A stretch of 64,000 nt of DNA. Origin: Janthinobacterium rivuli. GTDB lineage: Bacteria > Pseudomonadota > Gammaproteobacteria > Burkholderiales > Burkholderiaceae_D. The translations under genes and the position numbers were made by a program. The DNA lies in NCBI RefSeq assembly GCF_029690045.1, contig NZ_CP121464.1:434001-498000 (forward strand). The letters are read 5' to 3'. Within the stretch, counting starts at the first letter, position 1. Each line of letters starts with the position of its first letter. The notes under the pieces were generated by a model that saw only the letters and a program-made list of their open reading frames with translations, did no database searches and was not told the DNA's origin. Shown one piece after another: positions 46,937 through 57,967 of the stretch.

Positions 46937-47088
46937 GGGCCAGTCGAAAAGAAAGCGGGAGCATGCGCACGGTGCAGCCTGCTCGCCGGAGCTCATTATG
47001 TTCTTGCTGCGATGAAATGTGCTTGCTTTTCCTGCCCTGCATGCCCTAGTATTCGGGTAGATTCCACTCGTATAAAAACAAAAATTAG

Positions 47089-47571
47089 ATGAAAATTTCA
47101 GAAGTTAGCCTCGACGCCACCGATTTGCAGATACTCAGGCTGTTGCAGGATGAAGGACGGCTGTCGAATGCGCGCCTGGCCGAGCGCTTGAAACTGAGCG
47201 AAACCCCCGTCTGGCGCCGCTTGCGCCGCCTGGAAGAGGAAGGTTTCATTACCGGCTACCAGGCTTTGCTCAACCGCAAGAAGCTGGGCATCGGCCTGGT
47301 GGCCTTCGTGCGGGTCGTGTTTGCCAACCATGGCGGCGAGCAGCCGTCGCAGTTCGAGCAAGCCATCGCGACGATTCCCGAAATCTTGTCGTGCCACAAT
47401 GTGGCGGGCGAAGCCGATTACTTCCTGCAAGTGGTGGCGCGCGACCTGGAAGCGTATGGCGAATTCGTCTCGACCGTGCTGCGCCGCCTGCCTGGCGTGG
47501 CGGAGATCCAGTCCAGCCTGTCGATGCGCGAAATCAAGTCGTCGAACCGCCTGCCCTTGCTGCTGGCCTGA
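47089..47571 (+). CDS. Lrp/AsnC family transcriptional regulator
   Basis: A 160-residue regulator with an N-terminal HTH (DLQILRLLQDEGRLSNARLAERLKLSETPVWRRLRRLEEEGFI) and a C-terminal RAM effector domain (VVARDLEAYGEFV, LPGVAEIQSSLSM). It probably senses an amino acid and controls the divergent LysE-type exporter. Confidence 0.92.
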   Translation: MKISEVSLDATDLQILRLLQDEGRLSNARLAERLKLSETPVWRRLRRLEEEGFITGYQALLNRKKLGIGLVAFVRVVFANHGGEQPSQFEQAIATIPEILSCHNVAGEADYFLQVVARDLEAYGEFVSTVLRRLPGVAEIQSSLSMREIKSSNRLPLLLA

Positions 47572-47649
47572 GGCGCCGGGGGCGCACTATAATTGGAATA
47601 GTTGCCAGGACTCGCGCCTGGCGCCCTGACCGCCACTCCAAGGACCGCC

Positions 47650-48606
47650 ATGCCAGATACCCTGTCACCCCTGTTTCCCGCCCTGTCGCCGAACCGGCAC
47701 GGCATGCTGGCGGTCGATGACATCCACACCATTTATTGGGAAGAGTGCGGCAACCCCGACGGCATTCCCGTGCTGTTCCTGCATGGCGGCCCCGGCGCGG
47801 GCCTGTCGCCGCAGCACCGCCGCTTTTTTGACCCGCAGCGCTACCGCGTGATCCTGTTCGACCAGCGCGGCGCCGGCAAGTCCACGCCGCTGGGCGAATG
47901 GCGCAACAACACGACGCAGTTGCTGATCGAGGACATCGAACGCCTGCGCGCCCAGTTCGGCATCGGTCAATGGCTGGTGTTTGGCGGCTCCTGGGGGTCG
48001 ACCCTGGCGCTGGCGTATGGCCAGGCGCATCCGGCAGCGTGCCTCGGTTTCGTGTTGCGCGGCATTTTTCTGTGCACGCAGGCGGAAATCGACTGGTTCA
48101 TCGAAGGCGTGCGCTGGTTTTATCCGGAACTGTACGAAGAATTTGCCGCGCCCATTCCGGCCGTGGAGCGGGGCGACTTGCTGGCGGCCTACGTGCAACG
48201 CATCCTCAGCAGCGATCCTGCCGTGTACTGGCCGGCGGCGCGCGCCTGGAGCCGCTTCGAAGGGCGCCGCGTATACCTGATGCCGCAGCCGGAAGATGCG
48301 CCGAACGATGCGCTGGACCTGGGCGTGGGCCGGCTCGAATCGCATTACATGGCCCATCTCGGTTTCTTCGAGGAAGACCAGCTGATCCGCAACATGGGGC
48401 GCATCGCGCATTTGCCGGCCGTCATCGTGCAAGGACGCTACGACGCCATCTGCCCGCCGCTGTCGGCCTACCGTTTGCAGCAAGCCTGGCCCGGCGCGCA
48501 GCTGGAAATGATCCCCGATGCGGGCCATGGCGCGCTCGAACACGGCATCGCTTCGGCGCTGGTGCGCGCCACCGAGCGCTTCGTGCCGGGGCGCGGCTTC
48601 GCATGA
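47650..48606 (+). CDS. pip: Proline iminopeptidase
   Basis: A 318-residue alpha/beta-hydrolase of the S33 family. It has the oxyanion-loop motif LFLHGGPGAGLSPQHRRFFDP, the nucleophile elbow GGSWGSTLAL and, near the C-terminus, YDAICPP and PDAGHGALEHG supplying Asp and His. It releases N-terminal proline. The ATG at 47650 has AAGGACCGCC ahead. Confidence 0.92.
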   Translation: MPDTLSPLFPALSPNRHGMLAVDDIHTIYWEECGNPDGIPVLFLHGGPGAGLSPQHRRFFDPQRYRVILFDQRGAGKSTPLGEWRNNTTQLLIEDIERLRAQFGIGQWLVFGGSWGSTLALAYGQAHPAACLGFVLRGIFLCTQAEIDWFIEGVRWFYPELYEEFAAPIPAVERGDLLAAYVQRILSSDPAVYWPAARAWSRFEGRRVYLMPQPEDAPNDALDLGVGRLESHYMAHLGFFEEDQLIRNMGRIAHLPAVIVQGRYDAICPPLSAYRLQQAWPGAQLEMIPDAGHGALEHGIASALVRATERFVPGRGFA

Positions 48607-48718
48607 CGCCAGACCACGCCGGTTGGCAAAGCGGCCAGCCGGCGTGCGCCACCTGCTACACTATGGCCTGTGCTGGCGCCAGGGTCGGGCGCCGGTGTGA
48701 ACCCACGACTTTTTATCC

Positions 48719-49159
48719 ATGAACATACAGATCGGCGACATCGGCCATATCATCCAGCTGGCGATTGCGCCGGTTTTCCTGTTGACCGGTATCGGCACCA
48801 TGCTGGTGGTGCTGACCAACCGCCTGGGCCGCATCATCGACCGCACGCGCGTGCTGGAAGACCGGCTCGACATCGGCTACAACGATTTCTATATGGATGA
48901 GCTAGATACCTTGTATCAGCGTACCCATCTGATCAATTATTCGATTTCGCTGAGCACGGCGTGCGGTTTCTTCGTCTGCGTCATCATCGCCATGCTGTTT
49001 TTGGGCGATATTCTGAACCTGACCCTGGACAAATACATCGCGGCCTTCTTTGTGCTGGCCGTGATTTGCCTGATCGGCTGTTTTATTTATTTACTGCGCG
49101 AAATTTATCTGGCCGCGACGGCCCAGCGCATCCGGCGCCATATCCGCCCGCCACGGTAA
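48719..49159 (+). CDS. DUF2721 family membrane protein
   Basis: A 146-residue protein with three hydrophobic helices (near residues 8-32, 78-98 and 106-128) and the family motif APVFLLTGIGTMLVVLTNRLGRIIDR. The polar loop between helices 1 and 2 is rich in charged residues. Function unknown. It sits 112 nt after the iminopeptidase gene. Confidence 0.85.
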   Translation: MNIQIGDIGHIIQLAIAPVFLLTGIGTMLVVLTNRLGRIIDRTRVLEDRLDIGYNDFYMDELDTLYQRTHLINYSISLSTACGFFVCVIIAMLFLGDILNLTLDKYIAAFFVLAVICLIGCFIYLLREIYLAATAQRIRRHIRPPR

Positions 49160-49201
49160 GCGGCGCGCCGGTTTACCCTACTATTGAAGAACGAGTCCAG
49201 C

Positions 49202-49657
49202 ATGCACGATTACAAACGTCCCCCCACCCTGCACCGCTACGGCCAGCGCAGCGAACTCGAGCTGGCGCTGAGCCTGGGCCAGTTCCGCCTGGCGCCTGCG
49301 GGCAATTGTTTGACCCTGAGCTTTTCGCAAGTGTGGGACAAGCAACTGTTCGACCTGTTCGCCCCGGCCGACGCCTGTCTGATCATCCACAATACGGAAG
49401 AATTCGGCGAACGCCTGCACCGCGCCGTGCAGCGCACCCTGCCCAGCTGGGCCGGCATCGATGGCGTCGTTGAGTATGGCCAGCGCGCCGCCCTGGGCGC
49501 CGCTTTCACCAAGACGCGCGCCGAAGCAGCCGAGCAGGAATGGCTGTTCGCCTGGCGCTCGATGCAGCCGCAAGCGAGCCTGAACCCCGTGACGGTCAAG
49601 CTGGGCAGCCTGGAAAACTTCGCGGAAATCCGCGACCGCGACACGTATCTGGCGTAA
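49202..49657 (+). CDS. Hypothetical protein
   Basis: A 151-residue soluble protein starting MHDYKRPPTLHRYGQRSELELALSLG. No motif is recognised. The ATG at 49202 is preceded by only a weak GAACGAG site; TTG at 49184 is a possible alternative. It ends one base from the convergent SRPBCC gene. Confidence 0.6.
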   Translation: MHDYKRPPTLHRYGQRSELELALSLGQFRLAPAGNCLTLSFSQVWDKQLFDLFAPADACLIIHNTEEFGERLHRAVQRTLPSWAGIDGVVEYGQRAALGAAFTKTRAEAAEQEWLFAWRSMQPQASLNPVTVKLGSLENFAEIRDRDTYLA

Positions 49658-49658
49658 T

Positions 49659-50240
49659 TCAGCCTGACTTTTCCATGTGCTGGCTGTCGATGCGGGTGAG
49701 CACGGCCGCCATCATGCGCTCGATATCGCCGCGTATCATGGTCGTGCCCAGCATGCCGGGCACATAGAAGCCTGGCATCAGCCGGCTGGAAAAGACGATG
49801 CGCGTGCCGCCCGTTTCGGGGATGGGATACAGATTCCAGCGCGATTCGTAGTGCCGCATGTCGCCTGAAACGAGGGCGATATCGATGGCCGTGAACGGCG
49901 TTTCCGTGGCCCGCACCACCAGGTGGATGGGGTGGTTCATGAACAGGAAGCGCGCCATGCCCTGCTGCTCGATGATGACTTCATTGCCGTTGCGCGACAG
50001 CACGCGGCAGGAACTGAGGTCGGGCACGAATTCATTCATGCGCTCGTAGGTGGTCAGGGTCTTCCACACGGACGCCGGCGGCGCCTGCACGCTGCCGCTG
50101 GCATCGACTTCATACATGCGCTGCCCGTCGACCTCGATGCGCTTGACGTCGACCTTCAGCTTGTCCAGGCGTGTCGCCTGTGCCAGCGCGGTCGCGGGGA
50201 CGGCGCACAGCATCAGCAGGCAAAGGAAGAGTCGCGTCAT
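49659..50240 (-). CDS. Exported SRPBCC/START-like (cyclase/dehydrase) protein
   Basis: A 193-residue precursor with signal peptide MTRLFLCLLMLCAVPATALA. The body has the START/SRPBCC pattern: VDASGSVQAPPASVWKTLTTYERMNEFVPDL early, a beta-rich centre and a C-terminal helix DIERMMAAVLTRID. Such domains bind hydrophobic ligands. An exported form is predicted to act in the periplasm. It ends in the gap after the preceding convergent gene. Confidence 0.75.
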   Translation of the reverse strand: MTRLFLCLLMLCAVPATALAQATRLDKLKVDVKRIEVDGQRMYEVDASGSVQAPPASVWKTLTTYERMNEFVPDLSSCRVLSRNGNEVIIEQQGMARFLFMNHPIHLVVRATETPFTAIDIALVSGDMRHYESRWNLYPIPETGGTRIVFSSRLMPGFYVPGMLGTTMIRGDIERMMAAVLTRIDSQHMEKSG

Positions 50241-50313
50241 GCACCTAGCCTACGGGAAACTTGCGCCCGGCACAAGCTGTACCCATCGCCGGCCCGCGCG
50301 CCGGGCGATTTAG

Positions 50314-52446
<2,133 letters not shown>

Positions 52447-52460
52447 CCCGGAGAAAAACT

Positions 52461-52487
52461 GGGGTCGGACCCTCAGGGTCCGACCCC
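52461..52487. repeat. GGGGTCGGACCC-type palindrome, copy C
   Basis: GGGGTCGGACCC and GGGTCCGACCCC (52461-52487) are inverted around a 3-nt spacer, with G in place of A relative to copies A, B and D. It starts 14 nt after the fadH stop and lies between two convergent genes. Confidence 0.85.
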
Positions 52488-52525
52488 GGCATTTGCATGG
52501 GTCAGAGGTTCGGCATCAAAGAACC

Positions 52526-54235
52526 TTAATGGCCATGCCCCTTCTTCGCCGTCTCAAAACTCTGCAGCACGTGCTCGGCCATGCCATTGGCCAGCTCGTG
52601 CTCGCCGATAAAGACCTTGCCCGCGTTTTCCGCGCGCAGCAATTCCGCCTCTTCCTCGCTGTGTGTGCGCACCACTGTCAGAATGCCCGGGTTCAGCGCG
52701 CGCGCCGTCTCGATCATGGCGCGCACGTGGAAGGTATCGGGCGTGGCGATGACGAGCATGGTGGCGTGCGTGATGTGCGCCTGGATCAGCACGGCCGGTT
52801 CGCCCGCATTGCCGGCCACGGCCGGGATGCCCTGCTTGCGCAGCTGATCGACGATTTCGCGGTTCTCCTCGGCGACGACAAAATGAATACCGCGCTCCAT
52901 CAGGGCGGCGGCGATGCGCCGGCCCACGCGGCCATAGCCGACCAGGACGATCTGGCCCGACAGCTTTTCCTGCGGCACCGTCATCGGCAGCTCGGCCAGC
53001 GGGTCCGTGGTGCGTTCGAACTTGCGCGCGAAATCGCTGTTGTTCATCACGCGCAGCAGCGGCTTGGCCATGCTGAAGACGAGCGGGTTGAGGGCGATCG
53101 ACAGGATGGCGCCAGCCAGGATCAGGCTTTGGCCTTCCTGCGGCATCAGGCCCAGGGAGAGGCCCAGCGCGGCCAGGATGAACGAGAATTCACCGATTTG
53201 CGCCAGGCTGGCCGAGACGATGATGGCCGTTTTCGGCGGATAGCGCAGCGCCATCACCAGCAAAAAGGCGGCGATCGACTTGCCGAAGATAATGATGGCG
53301 CACACGGCCAGCACTTGCAGGGGCTTGTCGATGAGGATGTTCGGTTCGAACAGCATGCCGACGGAAACAAAGAACAGCACGGCAAACGCGTCGCGCAGAG
53401 GCAGCGACTCTTCCGCGGCGCGGTGGCTCAGTTCGGATTCGCGCAGCACCATGCCGGCGAAGAAGGCGCCCAGCGCGAACGACACGCCGAACAGCTTGGT
53501 CGAAGCGTAGGCGATGCCGACGGCGGCGGCGATCACGCACAGGGTGAACAGCTCGCGCGAGCCGGTGCGCGCCACTTGCCACAGGATCCATGGGAACAGC
53601 TTGCGGCCGACCACCAGCATGAAGACGATAAAGCCGGCTACTTGCCCCAAGGTCACGGCCAGGGTTTGCCACAGGCTGACGGCCTCGGCATCCGGCGCGA
53701 CCTTGCCGCCCAGCACGCCGGCAAACGCCGGCAGCAGCACGAGGACCAGCACGGTGACGAGGTCTTCCACCACCAGCCAGCCGACGGCGATGCGGCCATT
53801 GAGGGAGTCGAGGATGCCCCGTTCTTCCAGCGCGCGCAGCAGCACCACGGTACTGGCCACGGACAGGGCCAGTCCAAAGATCAGTCCGCCACCGAGGGTC
53901 CAGCCCCACCAGTGCGCCAGTCCCATGCCCATCGCCGTGGCGACACCGATCTGCAGGATGGCGCCGGGCAGCGCGATCTTGCGCACGTCCCACAAGTCTT
54001 CAATGGAAAAGTGCAGGCCGACACCGAACATCATCAGCATCACCCCGATTTCCGCCAATTGTCCCGCTATTTCCGCATCCGCCACGAAACCGGGCGTGGC
54101 CGGTCCGATGATGATGCCGGCGGCCAGATAGCCGACCAGTGCCGGCAGTTTCAGGCGCGCGGCGATGAAGCCGAAGATGAGGCCGAACCCGAGGGCGGCG
54201 GCGATGGTGGTAATCAGGCTGATGTCATGGGGCAT
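52526..54235 (-). CDS. ybaL: YbaL/Kef-type monovalent cation:proton antiporter
   Basis: A 569-residue CPA2-family protein. The N-terminal membrane domain (about residues 1-390) shows LVGYLAAGIIIGPATPGFVAD and VASTVVLLRALEERGILDS, close to E. coli YbaL. The C-terminal TrkA-N domain (IVLVGYGRVGRRIAAALMERG) binds nucleotide. It would exchange K+ or Na+ for protons across the inner membrane. No separate KefF/KefG ancillary gene is next to it. It lies 209 nt downstream of the KAS III-type gene. Confidence 0.92.
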   Translation of the reverse strand: MPHDISLITTIAAALGFGLIFGFIAARLKLPALVGYLAAGIIIGPATPGFVADAEIAGQLAEIGVMLMMFGVGLHFSIEDLWDVRKIALPGAILQIGVATAMGMGLAHWWGWTLGGGLIFGLALSVASTVVLLRALEERGILDSLNGRIAVGWLVVEDLVTVLVLVLLPAFAGVLGGKVAPDAEAVSLWQTLAVTLGQVAGFIVFMLVVGRKLFPWILWQVARTGSRELFTLCVIAAAVGIAYASTKLFGVSFALGAFFAGMVLRESELSHRAAEESLPLRDAFAVLFFVSVGMLFEPNILIDKPLQVLAVCAIIIFGKSIAAFLLVMALRYPPKTAIIVSASLAQIGEFSFILAALGLSLGLMPQEGQSLILAGAILSIALNPLVFSMAKPLLRVMNNSDFARKFERTTDPLAELPMTVPQEKLSGQIVLVGYGRVGRRIAAALMERGIHFVVAEENREIVDQLRKQGIPAVAGNAGEPAVLIQAHITHATMLVIATPDTFHVRAMIETARALNPGILTVVRTHSEEEAELLRAENAGKVFIGEHELANGMAEHVLQSFETAKKGHGH

Positions 54236-54444
54236 GCGTGTGGGGTTCCTTATGGGGACGTGCGGATAGAAAAAGATGTTGCTCAGCGACCAAGTATAAA
54301 CGCATCAAAGCCCCTGCCGGAAAATTTCCTGCGGCTTTATTGCAAAAAACCTGTGCTATATCTTCGTCCAGGTGGCCGCGAACGCATGTCATCCACCTCG
54401 AACATCGCCTAATTCAGGAGTCAGGCGATGTTACACCCATGCGC

Positions 54445-55566
54445 TCAGAGCTTGCGCACGACCACGCAGCCGATGGAATAGCCGGCGCCGAACGAGCAGA
54501 TGACGCCCGTGGCGCCCGCCGCCATGTCATCCTGATATTTATGGAAGGCGATGATGGAACCGGCTGACGAGGTATTGGCATAGGTGTCGAGGATCACGGG
54601 CGCTTCGTTCTCTTGCGCGTCGCGGCCCAGGATCAGGCGCGCGATCAGCAAATTCATGTTCAGGTTGGCCTGGTGCAGCCAGTAGCGCGAGACTTGCGCC
54701 ACTTCCACGCCGGCCTTGGCCAGGGTCGCCTTGATCATCTCGGCCGCCATCGGGCACACTTCCTTGAAGACCTTGCGGCCTTGCTGGCGGAACAATTTGT
54801 CCGCCTGGCCCACGCCGGATTCGTCAAAGCGGTTGAGGAAGCCGAAATTGTTGCGGATGGCATTCGAGAAGCGCGTTTTCAGTTCCGTGCCGATGATCTC
54901 GAATTGATGCTGCGACACGGCCGTGTCTTTTGCTTCGACGATGATGGCGGTGCAGGCGTCGCCGAAAATGAAATGGCTGTCGCGGTCGCGCCAGTTCAGG
55001 TGGCCGCTGGTGATTTCGGGATTCAACACCAGCACGGCGCGCGCCTGGCCGCTTTGCACGGCGGCCACGGCTTGCTGGATGCCGAAGGTGGCGGACGAGC
55101 ACGCCACGTTCATATCAAAACCATAACCATCGATGCCCAGCGCATCCTGCACTTCCACGGCCATGGCCGGGTAGGCGCGCTGCATATTGCTGCAAGCGAC
55201 CAGTACCATGTCGATATCGGCCGGCGTGCGGCCGGCGCGGGCCAGCGCATCGTGCGCGGCGGCGACAGCCATTTCCGCCTGCAGCGACAGTTCGTCATCG
55301 CCCCGTTCCGCAATGCGCGAGACCATGCGCGCCGGATCGAGGATGCCTTCCTTTTCCATCACGAAGCGCGACTTGATGCCGGACGCCTTTTCGATGAAGG
55401 CCACGCTCGACAGATCCAGCGCCGTCACTGTGCCCGCGGCGATCGCGTCGGCGTTGTCGGCATTGAATTTTTCCGCGTAGGCATTGAAGCAGGTGACCAG
55501 CTCTTCGTTGGAGATCGAAAATGGCGGCGTGTACAGTCCGGTACCGCTGATGACGACTTGTTTCAT
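54445..55566 (-). CDS. Beta-ketoacyl-ACP synthase III-type enzyme
   Basis: A 373-residue thiolase-fold enzyme. The catalytic Cys is in DMNVACSSATFG (about residue 155), the His in YWLHQANLNMN and the Asn in DTYANTSSAGSI. FabH proteins are usually about 320 residues; the extra N-terminal insertion (residues 30-75) is typical of a longer KAS III subgroup. It could initiate fatty acid synthesis or make an acyl-derived metabolite. It is transcribed alone on the minus strand, after palindrome copy D. Confidence 0.87.
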   Translation of the reverse strand: MKQVVISGTGLYTPPFSISNEELVTCFNAYAEKFNADNADAIAAGTVTALDLSSVAFIEKASGIKSRFVMEKEGILDPARMVSRIAERGDDELSLQAEMAVAAAHDALARAGRTPADIDMVLVACSNMQRAYPAMAVEVQDALGIDGYGFDMNVACSSATFGIQQAVAAVQSGQARAVLVLNPEITSGHLNWRDRDSHFIFGDACTAIIVEAKDTAVSQHQFEIIGTELKTRFSNAIRNNFGFLNRFDESGVGQADKLFRQQGRKVFKEVCPMAAEMIKATLAKAGVEVAQVSRYWLHQANLNMNLLIARLILGRDAQENEAPVILDTYANTSSAGSIIAFHKYQDDMAAGATGVICSFGAGYSIGCVVVRKL

Positions 55567-55728
55567 GGTTAAACTTTCAAATTTGGCAATCGACGTGGCG
55601 CCGATAAGTGAAGCAAATTTTACACAAACAGGCTCGACTGTAGAGAGTTTCGTGTTGCGGGGCAGGGGAAGTGTGGCGGAAGATTGATTTTTGTCGCGTG
55701 GAGCGGTGCTGGGGGTATTGCGTGTGAT

Positions 55729-55755
55729 GGGGTCAGACCCGCCGGGTCTGACCCC
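55729..55755. repeat. GGGGTCAGACCC-type palindrome, copy D
   Basis: GGGGTCAGACCC and GGGTCTGACCCC (55729-55755) are inverted around a 3-nt loop. It starts 7 nt beyond the ctpA stop, on the 3' side of ctpA. Confidence 0.87.
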
Positions 55756-55762
55756 AAACTGC

Positions 55763-57205
55763 TTACTTCTTCTGTTCTTTCTTGACGTCGGCCTGCACCA
55801 CCACCGGTTCGGCCTTGGCCAGCTGCACCGGCAAACCTTTCAGGTGGTTCAGCGCCTGGTGCAATTGGAAATCGTCCTTGCTGCCAAATTCCAGCGGCTT
55901 GCGGGTCTTTTCCAGCGCGATGATGCGCAATTGTTCTTCCATCTCGTCGTTGACGGGGGCCGCCTTGGTGCTTTCCTTGTCGCGGTCGTTGCTCAGGTGT
56001 TTGGTCAGGTCCGCTTCGCGGATGCGCAAGCCGTTCAGGCCGTCGCCGTCCGCATTTTCATCGACCAGCAAATCGGGCACGATGCCCTTGGCCTGGATCG
56101 AGCGGCCGTTCGGCGTGTAGTAGCGGGCCGTCGTCAGCTTGACGGCCGTGTCGGCCGTCAATTGACGGATGGTTTGCACAGAACCCTTGCCGAAGGTTTG
56201 CGTGCCGATGATGGTGGCGCGCTTGTAATCCTGCAAGGCGCCGGCGACGATTTCCGAGGCCGAAGCCGAGCCCGTGTTGACGAGCACCACCAGCGGCACT
56301 TTCTTGATGGCGGCCGGCAATTTCGCCAGCGCGTCGCCTTCCGAGCGGAAGGTATAGTATTCGGCGCGGCCATAAAACACCTGTTTCGAGTCCGGCAACT
56401 GGCCATTCGTCGAGACGATGGCCGCGTCTTTCGGCAGGAAGGCGGCCGAGACGCCGATGGCGCCCTGCAGCACGCCGCCCGGATCGTTGCGCAGGTCCAG
56501 CACCATGCCCTTGATGTTCGGATCTTGTTTATATAGCGCCGTGATCTGCGCGGCCATGTCGTCGACGGTCGGTTCCTGGAATTGCGACACGCGCAGCCAG
56601 GCGTAGCCCGGCTCGACCATCTTCGCCTTCACGCTTTTTTGATGGATTTCTTCGCGCGTGATGGTAAAGGCCAGCGGCTGCGCTTCATCCTTGCGGGCAA
56701 TCGTCAGCGACACTTTGGTGCCCGGCTCGCCGCGCATGCGCTTGACGTTGTCGTCCAGGCTGACGCCCTTCACGGGCTGGCCATCGAGGCGGGTGATCAG
56801 GTCGCCGGCCTTGATGCCGGCGCGGTAGGCGGGCGAATCCTCGATGGGCGAGACGATCTTGATGTAGCCGTCTTCGCTGAGGCCAATTTCAATGCCCAGG
56901 CCGACGAATTTGCCTTCGGAGCCTTCGCGCAGTTCGGCGTAGGCTTTCTTGTCGAGGTAGGCGGAATGGGGGTCGAGCGAGGCAACCATGCCGGAAATGG
57001 CGTCTTCCAGCAGTTTCTTGTCTTCGACGGGTTCCACGTAATCGGACTTGATCAGGCCAAACACATCGGCCAGCTGGCGCAACTCTTCCAGCGGCAGGGG
57101 CGGCTCGACGTTTTTTTGCGCCATGGCGGAAAATTGCAGCGACACGGCGACGCCGGCCACCACGCCCAGGCCGATCAAGCCGGTATTTTTGAGTTTGCCC
57201 ATCAT
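55763..57205 (-). CDS. S41 family C-terminal processing peptidase CtpA
   Basis: About 480 residues. A signal or anchor segment (MMGKLKNTGLIGLGVVAGVAV), a PDZ domain (SPIEDSPAYRAGIKAGDLITRLDG) and the protease domain with catalytic Ser in TGSASASEIVAGALQ and Lys in TFGKGSVQT. Periplasmic, cleaving proteins after C-terminal tails. The start is the first of two adjacent ATG codons after AAAGG. The C-terminal tail is lysine-rich. Confidence 0.92.
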   Translation of the reverse strand: MMGKLKNTGLIGLGVVAGVAVSLQFSAMAQKNVEPPLPLEELRQLADVFGLIKSDYVEPVEDKKLLEDAISGMVASLDPHSAYLDKKAYAELREGSEGKFVGLGIEIGLSEDGYIKIVSPIEDSPAYRAGIKAGDLITRLDGQPVKGVSLDDNVKRMRGEPGTKVSLTIARKDEAQPLAFTITREEIHQKSVKAKMVEPGYAWLRVSQFQEPTVDDMAAQITALYKQDPNIKGMVLDLRNDPGGVLQGAIGVSAAFLPKDAAIVSTNGQLPDSKQVFYGRAEYYTFRSEGDALAKLPAAIKKVPLVVLVNTGSASASEIVAGALQDYKRATIIGTQTFGKGSVQTIRQLTADTAVKLTTARYYTPNGRSIQAKGIVPDLLVDENADGDGLNGLRIREADLTKHLSNDRDKESTKAAPVNDEMEEQLRIIALEKTRKPLEFGSKDDFQLHQALNHLKGLPVQLAKAEPVVVQADVKKEQKK

Positions 57206-57394
57206 TGCACCTTTGCAGCTAGCGTGTCTTGCACAAGCGCCAGTCCCCGTGGAGCGGCGCTTTGTTGAAAGTATAGACCTGAATCTCTGCCGGCGTGGGC
57301 CGGCCATGGAAAAAGCGTGCCTGGGCCCAGTCTACGCGCGAAAACGGGGCTGCCAGCTTGCCATATGTTGCGGTTTTGTATGCGATGTATAGTT

Positions 57395-57515
57395 ACTCTT
57401 GAGGGGAGTAAGCATTTGTAAGAGTCGAAAAAAAGCGTGTGCCGCGGCCCTATAGTGGACTCGCATTCTCGACCCGAAGTGGTTTTGCCTGCGTCCACGG
57501 ACGCAGGCTTTTTTT
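57395..57515 (+). ncRNA. Candidate small RNA or leader RNA
   Basis: Paired elements are visible: ACTCTT (57395-57400) with AAGAGT (57420-57425), or TTACTC with GAGTAA, and GAGTC with GACTC across a purine-rich loop. It ends in a textbook terminator. No protein gene upstream on this strand could need that terminator; the nearest upstream gene, ctpA, runs the other way. It could be a stand-alone sRNA, or an attenuated leader for the gene at 57572. Neither end nor promoter is proven. Confidence 0.4.
57487..57515 (+). terminator. Strong intrinsic terminator
   Basis: GCCTGCGTCC and GGACGCAGGC form a perfect 10-bp stem with an AC loop, followed by T7. Confidence 0.93.
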
Positions 57516-57571
57516 ATCTGCGGGCTGCGGCTCATTTAGACTGGAGCTTCTTTCTTCCCAGCAGATAAAAA

Positions 57572-57793
57572 ATGTTAACTGATTTGCAGGCACGTGTCTC
57601 GCTCGAAGCGCTGATTGAAAAGTATCTGAGGGGGCGGGATCCTGATGTCGGCCTGCTGATCGACATCGTTCAGGATCCGTCACGGCAAGTGCCGATTAGA
57701 AGCGTGCTCGAAGCTATCGGGCAGTTCAACAACACGCAGTTCACGCAACAGGAACTGGCGCTGATCGACGACCTGTTCTATCTGTATGGATAA
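57572..57793 (+). CDS. Small hypothetical protein
   Basis: A 73-residue soluble, helical-looking protein (MLTDLQARVSLEALIEKYL, ending ELALIDDLFYLYG). It has protein-like composition and low Cys/Trp content. The ATG has no strong ribosome-binding site; the upstream terminator at 57487-57515 may be part of its leader. No family recognised. Confidence 0.5.
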   Translation: MLTDLQARVSLEALIEKYLRGRDPDVGLLIDIVQDPSRQVPIRSVLEAIGQFNNTQFTQQELALIDDLFYLYG

Positions 57794-57967
57794 ACGCTGC
57801 ATGCGCTGTTCCAGCCCACGCCATGCTCGCCGGACTGGACAATGAAAGCCCCTTGAGCTTGGCCGAACTGAGCGGCGCGTGCTACATTCCTGCAGCACCT
57901 GGCGCGGCAGGCTATCCGCCCGAAGCTATCCGCCCGGTCTTTTTGACATGCCCCATAAGGACAATCC

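Larger units (their letters stand above)
57206..57571. other. Gene-free stretch with a structured segment
   Basis: About 366 nt separate ctpA from the small gene at 57572. The first part (to about 57360) is the ctpA promoter side and contains nothing distinctive. From about 57388 a TATAGT box-like sequence precedes folded sequence that ends in a strong terminator at 57487-57515. Confidence 0.5.

Noticed and set aside
57395..57430. Resemblance to the yybP-ykoY manganese riboswitch (GAGGGGAGTAAG)
   Set aside because: Only the GGGGAGTA core is similar. The conserved GTCAACA-type partner and a downstream TerC or MntP-type gene are missing, so no riboswitch is called.
57911..57936. GCTATCCGCCCG direct repeat ahead of the first M13 gene
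   Set aside because: Only two copies 14 nt apart with no regulator nearby; most likely local slippage rather than an operator.
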